From assembly GCA_949358305.1 (NCBI GenBank), contig OX442314.1:66101369-66165368 (forward strand): 64,000 nucleotides of DNA, given 5' to 3'. The stretch comes from Strigamia acuminata (taxonomy: Eukaryota > Arthropoda > Chilopoda > Geophilomorpha > Linotaeniidae). This document shows positions 1 to 10,600 of this stretch, one piece after another. Under the pieces are notes generated by a model. It was not told where the DNA came from. It searched no databases and saw only the letters and a list, made by a program, of their open reading frames with translations. Each line of letters begins with the position of its first letter. The first letter of the stretch is position 1. The position numbers and the translations under genes are program-made.

Positions 1-1100
1 ATCAAAAGTCTATTCTCCCAAATCATTGGTTGGATGTTTCTAAAACTTACATTGGAGCCTTCTACTAAGGTTTAAACACTATTTCTGAACATTCAGAGAC
101 ATTGGTCTTGTGGTGTTTGTGCTAAGTCAACTGTGATGAGATCAAAAGTCTATTTTCCTAAATCAATGGTTGAATGTTTCTAAAACTTACATTGGAGCCT
201 TCTACTAAGGTTTAAACACTATTTCTGAACATTCAGAGACATTGGACTTGTGGTGTTTCTGCTAAGTCAACTGTGATGAGATCAAAAGTCTATTCTCCCA
301 AATCATTGGTTGGATGTTTCTAAAACTTACATTGGAGCCTTCTACTAAGGTTTAAACACTTTTTCTGAACATTCAGAGACATTGGTCTTGTGGTGTTTGT
401 GCTAAGTCAACTGTGATGAGATCAAAAGTCTATTCTCCCAAATCATTGGTTGGATGTTTCTAAAACTTACATTGGAGCCTTCTACTAAGGTTTAAACACT
501 ATTTCTGAACATTCAGAGACATTGGACTTGTGGTGTTTGTGCTAAGTCAACTGTGATGAGATCAAAAGTCTATTCTCCCAAATCATTGGTTGGATGTTTC
601 TAAAACTTACATTGGAGCCTTCTACTAAGGTTTAAACACTATTTCTGAACATTCAGAGACATTGGTGTTTGTGCTAAGTCAACTGCGATCTGAAATGAGC
701 TCAAAATTTTTTTTTCAAAATTTATTGCTTGGGTGTTGCTAAAACTTACATCTACAAAGGTTTAAACACTATTTATAAACATTCAGACACATTGGTCTTG
801 TGGTGTTTGTGCTAAGTCAACTGTGATGAGATCAAAAGTCTATTCTCCTAAATCAATGGTTGAATGTTTCTAAAACTTACATTGGAGCCTTCTACTAAGG
901 TTTAAACACTATTTCTGAACATTCAGAGACATTGGACTTGTGGTGTTTCTGCTAAGTCAACTGTGATGAGATCAAAAGTCTATTCTCCCAAATCATTGGT
1001 TGGATGTTTCTAAAACTTACATTGGAGCCTTCTACTAAGGTTTAAACACTATTTCTGAACATTCAGAGACATTGGTCTTGTGGTGTTTGTGCTAAGTCAA

Positions 1101-3880
1101 CTGTGATTAGATCAAAAGTCTATTCTCCCAAATCATTGGTTGGATGTCTCTAAAACTTACATTGGAGCCTTCTACTAAGGTTTAAACACTATTTCTGAAC
1201 ATTCAGAGACATTGGTCTTGTGGTGTTTGTGCTAAGTCAACTGTGATGAGATCAAAAGTCTATTCTCCCAAATCATTGGTTGGATGTTTCTAAAATTTAC
1301 ATTGGAGCCTTCTACTAAGGTTTAAACACTATTTCTGAACATTCAGAGACATTGGTCTTGTGGTGTTTGTGCTAAGTCAACTGTGATGAGATCAAAAGTC
1401 TATTCTCCTAAATCAATGGTTGAATGTTTCTAAAACTTACATTAGAGCCTTCTACTAAGGTTTAAACACTATTTCTGAACATTCAGAGACATTGGACTTG
1501 TGGTGTTTGTGCTAAGTCAACTGTGATGAGATCAAAAGTCTATTCTCCCAAATCATTGGTTGGATGTTTCTAAAACTTACATTGGAGCCTTCTACTAAGG
1601 TTTAAACACTATTTCTGAACATTCAGAGACATTGGACTTGTGGTGTTTGTGCTAAGTCAACTGTGATGAGATCAAAAGTCTATTCTCCCAAATCATTGGT
1701 TGGATGTTTCTAAAACTTACATTGGAGCCTTCTACTAAGGTTTAAACACTAATTCTGAACATTCAGAGACATTGGTCTTGTGGTGTTTGTGCTAAGTCAA
1801 CTGTGATGAGATCAAAAGTCTATTCTCCTAAATCAATGGTTGAATGTTTCTAAAACTTACATTGGAGCCTTCTACTAAGGTTTAAACACTATTTCTGAAC
1901 ATTCAGAGACATTGGACTTGTGGTGTTTGTGCTAAGTCAACTGTGATGAGATCAAAAGTCTATTCTCCCAAATCATTGGTTGGATGTTTCTAAAACTTAC
2001 ATTGGAGCCTTCTACTAAGGTTTAAACACTATTTCTGAACATTCAGAGACATTGGACTTGTGGTGTTTGTGCTAAGTCAACTGTGATGAGATCAAAAGTC
2101 TATTCTCCCAAATCATTGGTTGGATGTTTCTAAAACTAACATTGGAGCCTTCTACTAAGGTTTAAACACTATTTCTGAACATTCAGAGACATTAGTGTTT
2201 GTGCTAAGTCAACTGCGATCTGAAATGAGCTCAAAATTTTTTTTTCAAAATTTATTGCTTGGGTGTTGCTAAAACTTACATCTACAAAGGTTTAAACACT
2301 ATTTATAAACATTCAGACACATTGGACTTGTGGTGTTTGTGCTAAGTCAACTGTGATGAGATCAAAAGTCTATTCTCCCAAATCATTGGTTGGATGTTTC
2401 TAAAACTTACATTAGAGCCTTCTACTAAGGTTTAAACACTATTTCTAAACATTCAGAGACATTGGTCTTGTGGTGTTTGTGCTAAGTCAACTGTGATTAG
2501 ATCAAAAGTCTATTCTCCCAAATCATTGGTTGGATGTCTCTAAAACTTACATTGGAGCCTTCTACTAAGGTTTAAACACTATTTCTGAACATTCAGAGAC
2601 ATTGGTCTTGTGGTGTTTGTGCTAAGTCAACTGTGATGAGATCAAAAGTCTATTCTCCCAAATCATTGGTTGGATGTTTCTAAAATTTACATTGGAGCCT
2701 TCTACTAAGGTTTAAACACTATTTCTGAACATTCAGAGACATTGGTCTTGTGGTGTTTGTGCTAAGTCAACTGTGATGAGATCAAAAGTCTATTCTCCTA
2801 AATCAATGGTTGAATGTTTCTAAAACTTACATTAGAGCCTTCTACTAAGGTTTAAACACTATTTCTGAACATTCAGAGACATTGGACTTGTGGTGTTTGT
2901 GCTAAGTCAACTGTGATGAGATCAAAAGTCTATTCTCCCAAATCATTGGTTGGATGTTTCTAAAACTTACATTGGAGCCTTCTACTAAGGTTTAAACACT
3001 ATTTCTGAACATTCAGAGACATTGGACTTGTGGTGTTTGTGCTAAGTCAACTGTGATGAGATCAAAAGTCTATTCTCCCAAATCATTGGTTGGATGTTTC
3101 TAAAACTTACATTGGAGCCTTCTACTAAGGTTTAAACACTAATTCTGAACATTCAGAGACATTGGTCTTGTGGTGTTTGTGCTAAGTCAACTGTGATGAG
3201 ATCAAAAGTCTATTCTCCTAAATCAATGGTTGAATGTTTCTAAAACTTACATTGGAGCCTTCTACTAAGGTTTAAACACTATTTCTGAACATTCAGAGAC
3301 ATTGGACTTGTGGTGTTTGTGCTAAGTCAACTGTGATGAGATCAAAAGTCTATTCTCCCAAATCATTGGTTGGATGTTTCTAAAACTTACATTGGAGCCT
3401 TCTACTAAGGTTTAAACACTATTTCTGAACATTCAGAGACATTGGACTTGTGGTGTTTGTGCTAAGTCAACTGTGATGAGATCAAAAGTCTATTCTCCCA
3501 AATCATTGGTTGGATGTTTCTAAAACTAACATTGGAGCCTTCTACTAAGGTTTAAACACTATTTCTGAACATTCAGAGACATTAGTGTTTGTGCTAAGTC
3601 AACTGCGATCTGAAATGAGCTCAAAATTTTTTTTTCAAAATTTATTGCTTGGGTGTTGCTAAAACTTACATCTACAAAGGTTTAAACACTATTTATAAAC
3701 ATTCAGACACATTGGACTTGTGGTGTTTGTGCTAAGTCAACTGTGATGAGATCAAAAGTCTATTCTCCCAAATCATTGGTTGGATGTTTCTAAAACTTAC
3801 ATTAGAGCCTTCTACTAAGGTTTAAACACTATTTCTAAACATTCAGAGACATTGGTCTTGTGGTGTTTGTGCTAAGTCAA
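1101..3880. repeat. Higher-order repeat: two tandem copies of a 1390-bp unit (1101-2490, 2491-3880)
   Basis: Private variants recur at an offset of exactly 1390 bp. CTGTGATTAG is at 1101, 2491 and 3881. TAAAATTTAC is near 1291 and 2681. ATTAGAGCCT is near 1441 and 2831. AATTCTGAAC is near 1751 and 3141. TAAAACTAAC is at 2131 and 3521. A B1 monomer is at 2214 and 3604. A third, diverging partial copy starts at 3881. The unit equals nine A monomers plus one 130-bp B1 monomer, counted from B1 to B1. Confidence 0.92.
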
Positions 3881-5556
3881 CTGTGATTAGATCAAAAGTC
3901 TATTCTCCCAAATCATTGGTTGGATGTCTCTAAAACTTACATTGGAGCCTTCTACTAAGGTTTAAACACTATTTCTGAACATTCAGAGACATTGGTCTTG
4001 TGGTGTTTGTGCTAAGTCAACTGTGATGAGATCAAAAGTCTATTCTCCCAAATCATTGGTTGGATGTTTCTAAAACTTACATTGGAGCCTTCTACTAAGG
4101 TTTAAACACTATTTCTGAACATTCAGAGACATTGGTCTTGTGGTGTTTGTGCTAAGTCAACTGTGATGAGATCAAAAGTCTATTCTCCTAAATCAATGGT
4201 TGAATGTTTCTAAAACTTACATTGGAGCCTTCTACTAAGGTTTAAACACTATTTCTGAACATTCAAAGACATTGGACTTGTGGTGTTTGTGCTAAGTCAA
4301 CTGTGATGAGATCAAAAGTCTATTCTCCCAAATCATTGGTTGGATGTTTCTAAAACTTACATTGGAGCCTTCTACTAAGGTTTAAACACTATTTCTGAAC
4401 ATTCAGAGACATTGGACTTGTGGTGTTTGTGCTAAGTCAACTGTGATGAGATCAAAAGTCTATTCTCCCAAATCATTGGTTGGATGTTTCTAAAACTTAC
4501 ATTGGAGCCTTCTACTAAGGTTTAAACACTATTTCTGAACATTCAGAGACATTGGTGTTTGTGCTAAGTCAACTGCGATCTGAAATGAGCTCAAAATTTT
4601 TTTTTCAAAATTTATTGCTTGGGTGTTGCTAAAACTTACATTTAAGGCTTCTACAAAGGTTTAAACACTATTTATAAACATTCAGACACATTGGACTTGT
4701 GGTGTTTGTGCTAAGTCAACTGTGATGAGATCAAAAGTCTATTCTCCCAAATCATTGGTTGGATGTTTCTAAAACTTACATTGGAGCCTTCTACTAAGGT
4801 TTAAACACTATTTCTGAACATTCAGAGACATTGGTCTTGTGGTGTTTGTGCTAAGTCAACTGTGATGAGATCAAAAGTCTATTCTCCTAAATCAATGGTT
4901 GAATGTTTCTAAAACTTACATTGGAGCCTTCTACTAAGGTTTAAACACTATTTCTGAACATTCAGAGACATTGGACTTGTGGTGTTTCTGCTAAGTCAAC
5001 TGTGATGAGATCAAAAGTCTATTCTCCCAAATCATTGGTTGGATGTTTCTAAAACTTACATTGGAGCCTTCTACTAAGGTTTAAACACTATTTCTGAACA
5101 TTCAGAGACATTGGTCTTGTGGTGTTTGTGCTAAGTCAACTGTGATGAGATCAAAAGTCTATTTTCCTAAATCAATGGTTGAATGTTTCTAAAACTTACA
5201 TTGGAGCCTTCTACTAAGGTTTAAACACTATTTCTGAACATTCAGAGACATTGGACTTGTGGTGTTTCTGCTAAGTCAACTGTGATGAGATCAAAAGTCT
5301 ATTCTCCCAAATCATTGGTTGGATGTTTCTAAAACTTACATTGGAGCCTTCTACTAAGGTTTAAACACTTTTTCTGAACATTCAGAGACATTGGTCTTGT
5401 GGTGTTTGTGCTAAGTCAACTGTGATGAGATCAAAAGTCTATTCTCCCAAATCATTGGTTGGATGTTTCTAAAACTTACATTGGAGCCTTCTACTAAGGT
5501 TTAAACACTATTTCTGAACATTCAGAGACATTGGTCTTGTGGTGTTTGTTCTAAGT

Positions 5557-5560
5557 CAAC
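5557..5560. repeat. Target site duplication CAAC, left copy (element 1)
   Basis: CAAC directly precedes the TG of the 5' LTR and is repeated at 14212-14215 directly after the CA of the 3' LTR. The unoccupied satellite reads GTCAACTGTGATGAG, so joining the flanks through one CAAC restores a normal monomer. Confidence 0.9.
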
Positions 5561-6831
5561 TGTTGCGAGCAGGAACGCAACAAAAAGATTTAGAAGTTTT
5601 CCACGTTTTGGCTTCTGAAAAGAAGATTTGACTTTTTAATTTGCTTTTTAGTTTTTGACACAAGTTGGAGACATATCTGAGATGTCCGGTTGTTTGGCTG
5701 ACCAGCGGTCTTGTTTGGTGATGTCCTTGACGGTCGTCATGCTGCCAGTCGCACCTGGATTGGTCGGGAGATGTGTTGTCGGTCACTTGTGGTCGTTTTG
5801 ATGTGATCGTTTTAGTGGTTTAGTAATTCTGTGTATTAGTTTAAGAATTATTAGAGTTGTTTTGAGATAGGCATATTTTATTTGATTGTTGTTTACCTTT
5901 TGCTTGATGTTTTAGGGGGTCAGCGACTTTCCAAGACGTGAGACAGCAGGTGGCGAGCGGCGTAAAGCTCCCGTGACAGTGACGGCATTTGGACGCATCG
6001 GATCCGCGTGTGTGTTTAGAGCGGCGTCGATACGCCTTGGTTTGGACTCTCGTTCGAGTCCCCACGCTGTTTGGAAGGTCCTTGCGTCGATGTCTGGTCA
6101 AGGGCGGCTATAGAAGTCTGTCTGGCTCGCTCCTGTTCGCCTGCACAGCTGTAAGCAAGTTGCTGTGCCGCCATCTTGCATGATGAGCGGTTGGCTTTTG
6201 TCTTTGAGAAGGGAAGTTGGCTTTCCTCTGGAACTAAGATTGGGAATTGTTAATACTTGTTTATTTATGTATTTTATGCCTTTAATAGATGTTAAGATTA
6301 AGCTTTTATTACTTGTTATCAATTTGATGTAAAAGGGTTAAGTTTGAGACAGGTAGCGCCCTCTTTGGAGGCAATAAGTTATTTATAATGAGTAATTGTC
6401 ATTTGTAGTTAAGCCTATTTTAGCGCCATTGTTCACGGTTGCTAGGCGCTTGTTGTTGCTAGGTAGAGAGTGAGTTACTGTTGTTACTAGCTGTTGCTAG
6501 AAGAAGCTTGTTATGGTTGATTTAGAATAAATAAGTTGTTATTCTTTTCTCTTTCTTTGATGTTCTTACTTTGGATTATTTCTGAAATGAGTTCCCAGAG
6601 AATGAGTGAGTAGAGAGCCAAGCTGACTCTCCTCCTCCTTGAAGACACATTTTCTTGCCCATTAGCTGAGATGTTTTTCCCATTTGATCTACAGTTTGAG
6701 AACTAGGCCTAATGCTAGGCCTAACGCTTTCTGCTGCTGGAATTTCTACTATACGATCATGGATGCGCAACAGGACAGTTGCCTATGAATGTACCACGCA
6801 ACTTCCGAGTTCGACATGTCTGTTTGCAACA
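5561..6831 (+). repeat. 5' LTR of element 1 (1271 bp)
   Basis: It starts TGTTGCGAGCAGG and ends TTTGCAACA, and is matched base for base by 12941-14211 except at 5943. The first 22 nt form a perfect 7-bp hairpin (TGTTGCG/CGCAACA, 8-nt loop). A TTATTTATAATG motif near 6379-6390 is a possible TATA element, and AATAAA lies at 6526-6531. If these are used, R falls roughly between 6410 and 6550. A perfect 6-bp hairpin (GGACTC/GAGTCC) is at 6044-6061. The sense strand is rich in T and G. Confidence 0.96.
6526..6531 (+). promoter_or_regulatory. AATAAA polyadenylation signal in 5' LTR of element 1
   Basis: AATAAA on the sense strand, about 140 nt after the TATA-like motif and followed by a T-rich stretch (TTGTTATTCTTTTCT). 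The copy in the 3' LTR at 13906-13911 would be the one that ends the genomic transcript. Confidence 0.55.
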
Positions 6832-6847
6832 GGGGAAGTTTGTTTTT

Positions 6848-6868
6848 TGGTGCCGTGACCAGGATTCG
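6848..6868 (+). other. Primer binding site of element 1, tRNA-His type
   Basis: TGGTGCCGTGAC (6848-6859) is the exact complement of the 3' end of animal tRNA-His including CCA, as I recall that tRNA. After two mismatches GGATTCG (6862-6868) also fits its T arm. The site begins 16 nt after the LTR end, which is far; in elements 2 and 3 the gap is 2 and 5 nt. Confidence 0.7.
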
Positions 6869-7037
6869 TGCGCGTTTGATCACCGTGCGTGAAGCTAGAG
6901 TTTGGCCACTTCACAGACGGTTCAGGGGATTTGTGACAACAGGACGGTTTGTGCAGTTAGCGGCTGGTTCCGCATGTCTTTCCGATCAAGTTTGTGCAGC
7001 TGAGAATCGTCTAGAAGCGACCATCAATGCCAGGGGT

Positions 7038-7067
7038 CCAGTTCAAGTGACACAACGCAATGTGCAG
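7038..7067 (+). other. Conserved leader block of element 1
   Basis: CCAGTTCAAG followed by TGACACAACGCAATGTGCAG. Related blocks lie in the leader of element 2 (minus strand, 21971-22009) and element 3 (minus strand, 57001-57024). In all three a T-rich stretch follows within about 150 nt. Position and conservation suit an RNA packaging or dimerisation signal, which is an inference. Confidence 0.5.
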
Positions 7068-7608
7068 CAGTTCGCCATGTTTTTGAAGATGACATTCAGT
7101 TGTTTCTTTGTGATTTTGATGGGTTTTGCTTTGGGTTTTTATTTGTGTCCTTTTTGGGGGAGATATGAGTCTTGCTATTGCGTTTAAAGTGATATAAAAT
7201 AAGTTTTGGCTCTACTATAACTGCATAAGCAGGAGAGCAACAGATTTAGCTAGAATAGTCTATAGTTTGCATGATTTTTAGTGGAATTCTTGTGAACAGG
7301 GATTATTTAAGTTCTCTTAGAGCATTTATTTGTAAACAGAAGCAGTTTACTTGTAATTTTAGAAGAGAGTTAGTCAGTCTGAGTATTTACATTCTCAGAA
7401 TTGTTAGGGATTTATTCTAAAAAGGTTTCAGTTGAGATTTTGAGTGAGTCTGTGATTCAACCACTCAAATTATTTTAGAAATCCTCTTGGAGTTTGTCTG
7501 TATAGCAGAGAGTTTGGGTGTTTAAGCACTCAGATTCTAAAGGTTCGTCTTAAGTTTAACGTGTGTGTTGTGTGTTGGTGTAAGGTGACCGTAGTAATTG
7601 TCTTTGCT

Positions 7609-7622
7609 TTCCAACCTTTTCA
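7609..7622 (+). promoter_or_regulatory. Candidate 3' splice site just before the gag start of element 1
   Basis: A pyrimidine-rich run ending in CAG (CCAACCTTTTCAG) is 12 nt before the Gag-Pol ATG. Element 2 has a similar acceptor (CTTTCCAAATTTCACAG, minus strand) before its ATG. Candidate donors GTGAGT occur at 6606-6611 in the LTR and 7444-7449 in the leader. Splicing would remove the leader frame, but this is not demonstrated. Confidence 0.3.
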
Positions 7623-7634
7623 GGTGCGATCAGC

Positions 7635-10600
7635 ATGTCTACGTCACCAGGAAGAACCTCACCTACACCGGTTACAATTCCTAAGCCGGATGAGTTGGAC
7701 GTTTTGACCTCTCGATTTGAGACGGTTGGGGTCGCAGTTGAGGAGTTGTTGAAGGAATCAAAGGCCATTACCGATCCTGCAGAGCTAGAAGCAACTGCTT
7801 TAGCCGCAGAGGAACAGATTAAGAAGATGGTTGATGACCTGAACCTGATGCAACCACTGATACCCAGAGATCAGTACATGACCAACCTTAAGGAGATTGA
7901 GGGTTATTACACGCCTATGGCAGTGTTGAAGCACCGTAGCCAAGTGGCGCAACGATTTGTGTCGCATTGGACAGCAAATGCGTCGACGTTGTCTGCCAGT
8001 ACAAGCCAGAATCAGACTAATGTTTCACAACAAAGTAGTCTTTCACAATTAGCGCGAAGAAATCGCAACGCTAAACTTCCAAAGTTGGAAATAGCAAAGT
8101 TTGGTGGAGAAGTTGTTGAGTTCAAGTCCTTTTTGGATCGATTTGACTCAACAGTGCACACAAACTCAGACCTCTCGGAAGTAGAGAAGCTGCAATACCT
8201 GCAGTCATTCTGCACAGGTGAAGCAGCAACGCTAATATCCACCTTTAGACAAGTGGATGGATCCTACGACTTAGCTCGTAGTGAATTGATTCGAAGTTAT
8301 GGGGACGACGAAGCGCAGCGAGCAGCTTTGCTCAAGTCTCTTAAGGATTTGAAACCAATCACAGAAGTACACCCTGTCAAGGCGGTGAAGGCGCAACTTA
8401 CAAAGTTGTCTGCAACCATTAGGGTGCTTGAGCAGTTAAGTGTTCCTGTTCAGACAGCGGGATTTCTTTTAGCACCTGACGTGTTGAGGAAGTTCCCGCC
8501 GATTATGGTCACTCAGTTTTACAGATCCCATGGAACCAAATCCTCAAATTTATTGACGATTTTGGACTTTTTTGCCACAGAAGTTAAGCTTCTAGAGCAA
8601 GTAGAAGACGTTATGGGATCCAATCTCCTTCACATTAAGAAGGACAAGGTCGATAAGAGTGACCAAAAAGAGCAACGAAAAGGGACGATGTCCACTTGTG
8701 CATTGGCTCAAGGGACAAAGAGCTCGAGTAATCCCAAGTTGACAGTCGATAAAGCGACTTGCATTTTTTGCAAAGAAGGGCACGCTAACTCCTTTTGCAA
8801 AAAAGAGATTAGCGTTGAGGACAAGTCTGCCATTGCGCAAAAGAATCGGCTTTGCTACAATTGTCTGCAAAGCGGACATATGGCCATTAGATGCCGATTG
8901 AAGACGTCTTGTAAGACGTGCGGTGGTCGACACCACTCCAGCATTTGCAGGAAGTCAATCGTTACGAGTCCAGGTGGGGCAGAGAAGTCGAAGGACGTTA
9001 GTGCTAACGTTTCCTTGGCGATCTCGTCAACGCTCCAATTGATGATTTTTACAGCGGAATTAAAGACGAAATCTGGTGGTTCGCACACGGTACGTGGGAT
9101 GTTAGATCCTGGAAGTCACCGTTCTTATATTCTTAAGAGCGTAGCTGACCGGATACGGCTGAAGAGTTGTGGGTCAATAGAGGCCACAGCCCAACGTCTC
9201 AATGAGGAGAACGCAGGGTCAACGTCTTATGACGTATATAAAGTCTTGCTTCAGTCTCGACACGGAGCCAAAGAGCTCAAGGTGACAGCTTTAAGCGCAA
9301 AGAGTTTACCACATGTGTATGGTATAGCCAGCCCAGAAGCGATTAGAAAGGTGAAAGATTTGGGGTTTGAGTTAGCTGAGGACTTACCTTCAACTGCAGG
9401 CAATGTTGATATCTTGCTTGGCGTTGATGTCTGGTGGGAAATCTGCTTGGATGGACGCAAACGCCTGGATAGTCGACTGGGTTTGGTAAACACCATCTTT
9501 GGGTGGGTGTTATCAGGAGCAGCTGGGTCGACTGATGTCTTCTCAGAGAGCTCGCGCGACGTTTCTTGCTGCAACACCTGTGATATTAAAACAGACCGAG
9601 ACTTGGAGAAGCTATGGAGTTTAGAAGCCGTTGGTATTAGTGCCGGCGAGCGTGATTCCGATTTTATTAGAGATCGTTTCGAGAAAACAAAGACAAGAAG
9701 AGAAGATGGTCGTTATGAAGTTTGCTTACCTTTCAATGAGCGAATTGGTTCGTTGGAATCCAATTGGGATTTGGCATTGAATCAGTTGTCGCACACGTTG
9801 AGAAGGATTGACAGCAGCAGTGACCACAAAGAACATTACCACAAAGCCATGTGGGACTACGTGCGCGAAGAGCACGCAGAAGTAGTACCTCTTGCAGAAA
9901 GATACAAGAAGTCTGGCGTTTATGTTATTCCGCACCATCCAGTGATTAGGGAGGATAGGGATACAACGAAGTTTAGAGTAGTTTTTAACGCGTCGTCTTC
10001 AAAGAAAGGAGTTCCTTCTTTAAACGACTGCTTATACCCTGGTCCGAGCCTTAATCCGGACATTGTGCCAGTAATTGTTCGTTTCCGACTTTACTGTGTG
10101 GTTGCGATAGCGGACATTAAACAAGCCTTTCTTCAGGTATTGATTAAGTTAGAACACTGCGATTACTTAAGATTTTTGTGGGTTTCCGACGAATATTTTC
10201 AGAACGAATATTCATGGCAAAACTTATGGGACCATTTGGTTGTGTTACGGATGATAGTTGTGCCTTTCGGTGTCAACTCATCCCCGTTTTTGCTCTGCGC
10301 GGTTATTCGAGCGCAGGGGCGTCTATATTTAGTCCTTTTTCCGAAGGAAGCAGACGCCCTGGACAAGGGCATTTACATGGATGACCTGACGTCCGGCGAC
10401 GATAACGCTGCAAAGACGACGCAACATTGCGTGAATTTACGAACTATTCTAGATGAGGGAAAATTGCCTCTTGTAAAGTGGGCCACCTCAAGTGCTGAGG
10501 TTTTCAACGCGCTTAAGGGAGAAGACTTTCATATGAGAGCAGAGGAATTTAAGGACTTGGACATTATCAAGATGTTGGGTATTGTTTGGAAAGTTCAAGA

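Larger units (their letters stand above)
1..5560. repeat. Satellite array block 1: 140-bp tandem monomers in higher-order repeats
   Basis: Head-to-tail monomers of exactly 140 bp start at 1, 141, 281, 421 and 561 (each beginning ATCAAAAGTC) and continue to the element 1 junction. The first monomer is 51/140 G+C and has no CpG. Shorter, divergent B1 monomers occur at about 684, 2214, 3604 and 4574. They are recognised by TGCGATCTGAAATGAGC followed by an A/T tract and by the loss of about 8 bp before GTGTTTGTGC. Linked diagnostic sites separate A monomers: CTCCCA with TTGGATG, against CTCCTA with AATCAATGG and TTGAATG. No coding potential is seen. The left end is cut by the window. Confidence 0.98.
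6789..7187 (+). other. Open leader frame of element 1 (132 codons) running across LTR end and primer site
   Basis: A frame open from ATG 6789 in the LTR, through the primer site, to a stop at 7187. The last third is hydrophobic (residues about 103-125, FLKMTFSCFFVILMGFALGF) and could form a membrane segment. Elements 2 and 3 also have a long open frame in this place, and all three share a motif in it (VTQR in element 1, ITQR in element 2, and the matching DNA block in element 3). It may be a small pre-Gag protein, or only a conserved RNA that happens to lack stops. Expression is not shown by the sequence. Confidence 0.3.

Noticed and set aside
1-5560. CRISPR-like regular repeat spacing
   Set aside because: The 140-bp units are repeated over their full length with no unique spacers, and the embedded elements are eukaryotic. 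It is a satellite.
6044-6061. tRNA-like T arm (GGACTC...GTTCGAGTCC) in the LTR of element 1
   Set aside because: It is only a hairpin. The stem and loop do not fit a T arm, and I see no matching acceptor, D or anticodon arm around it. It occurs twice only because the LTR does.
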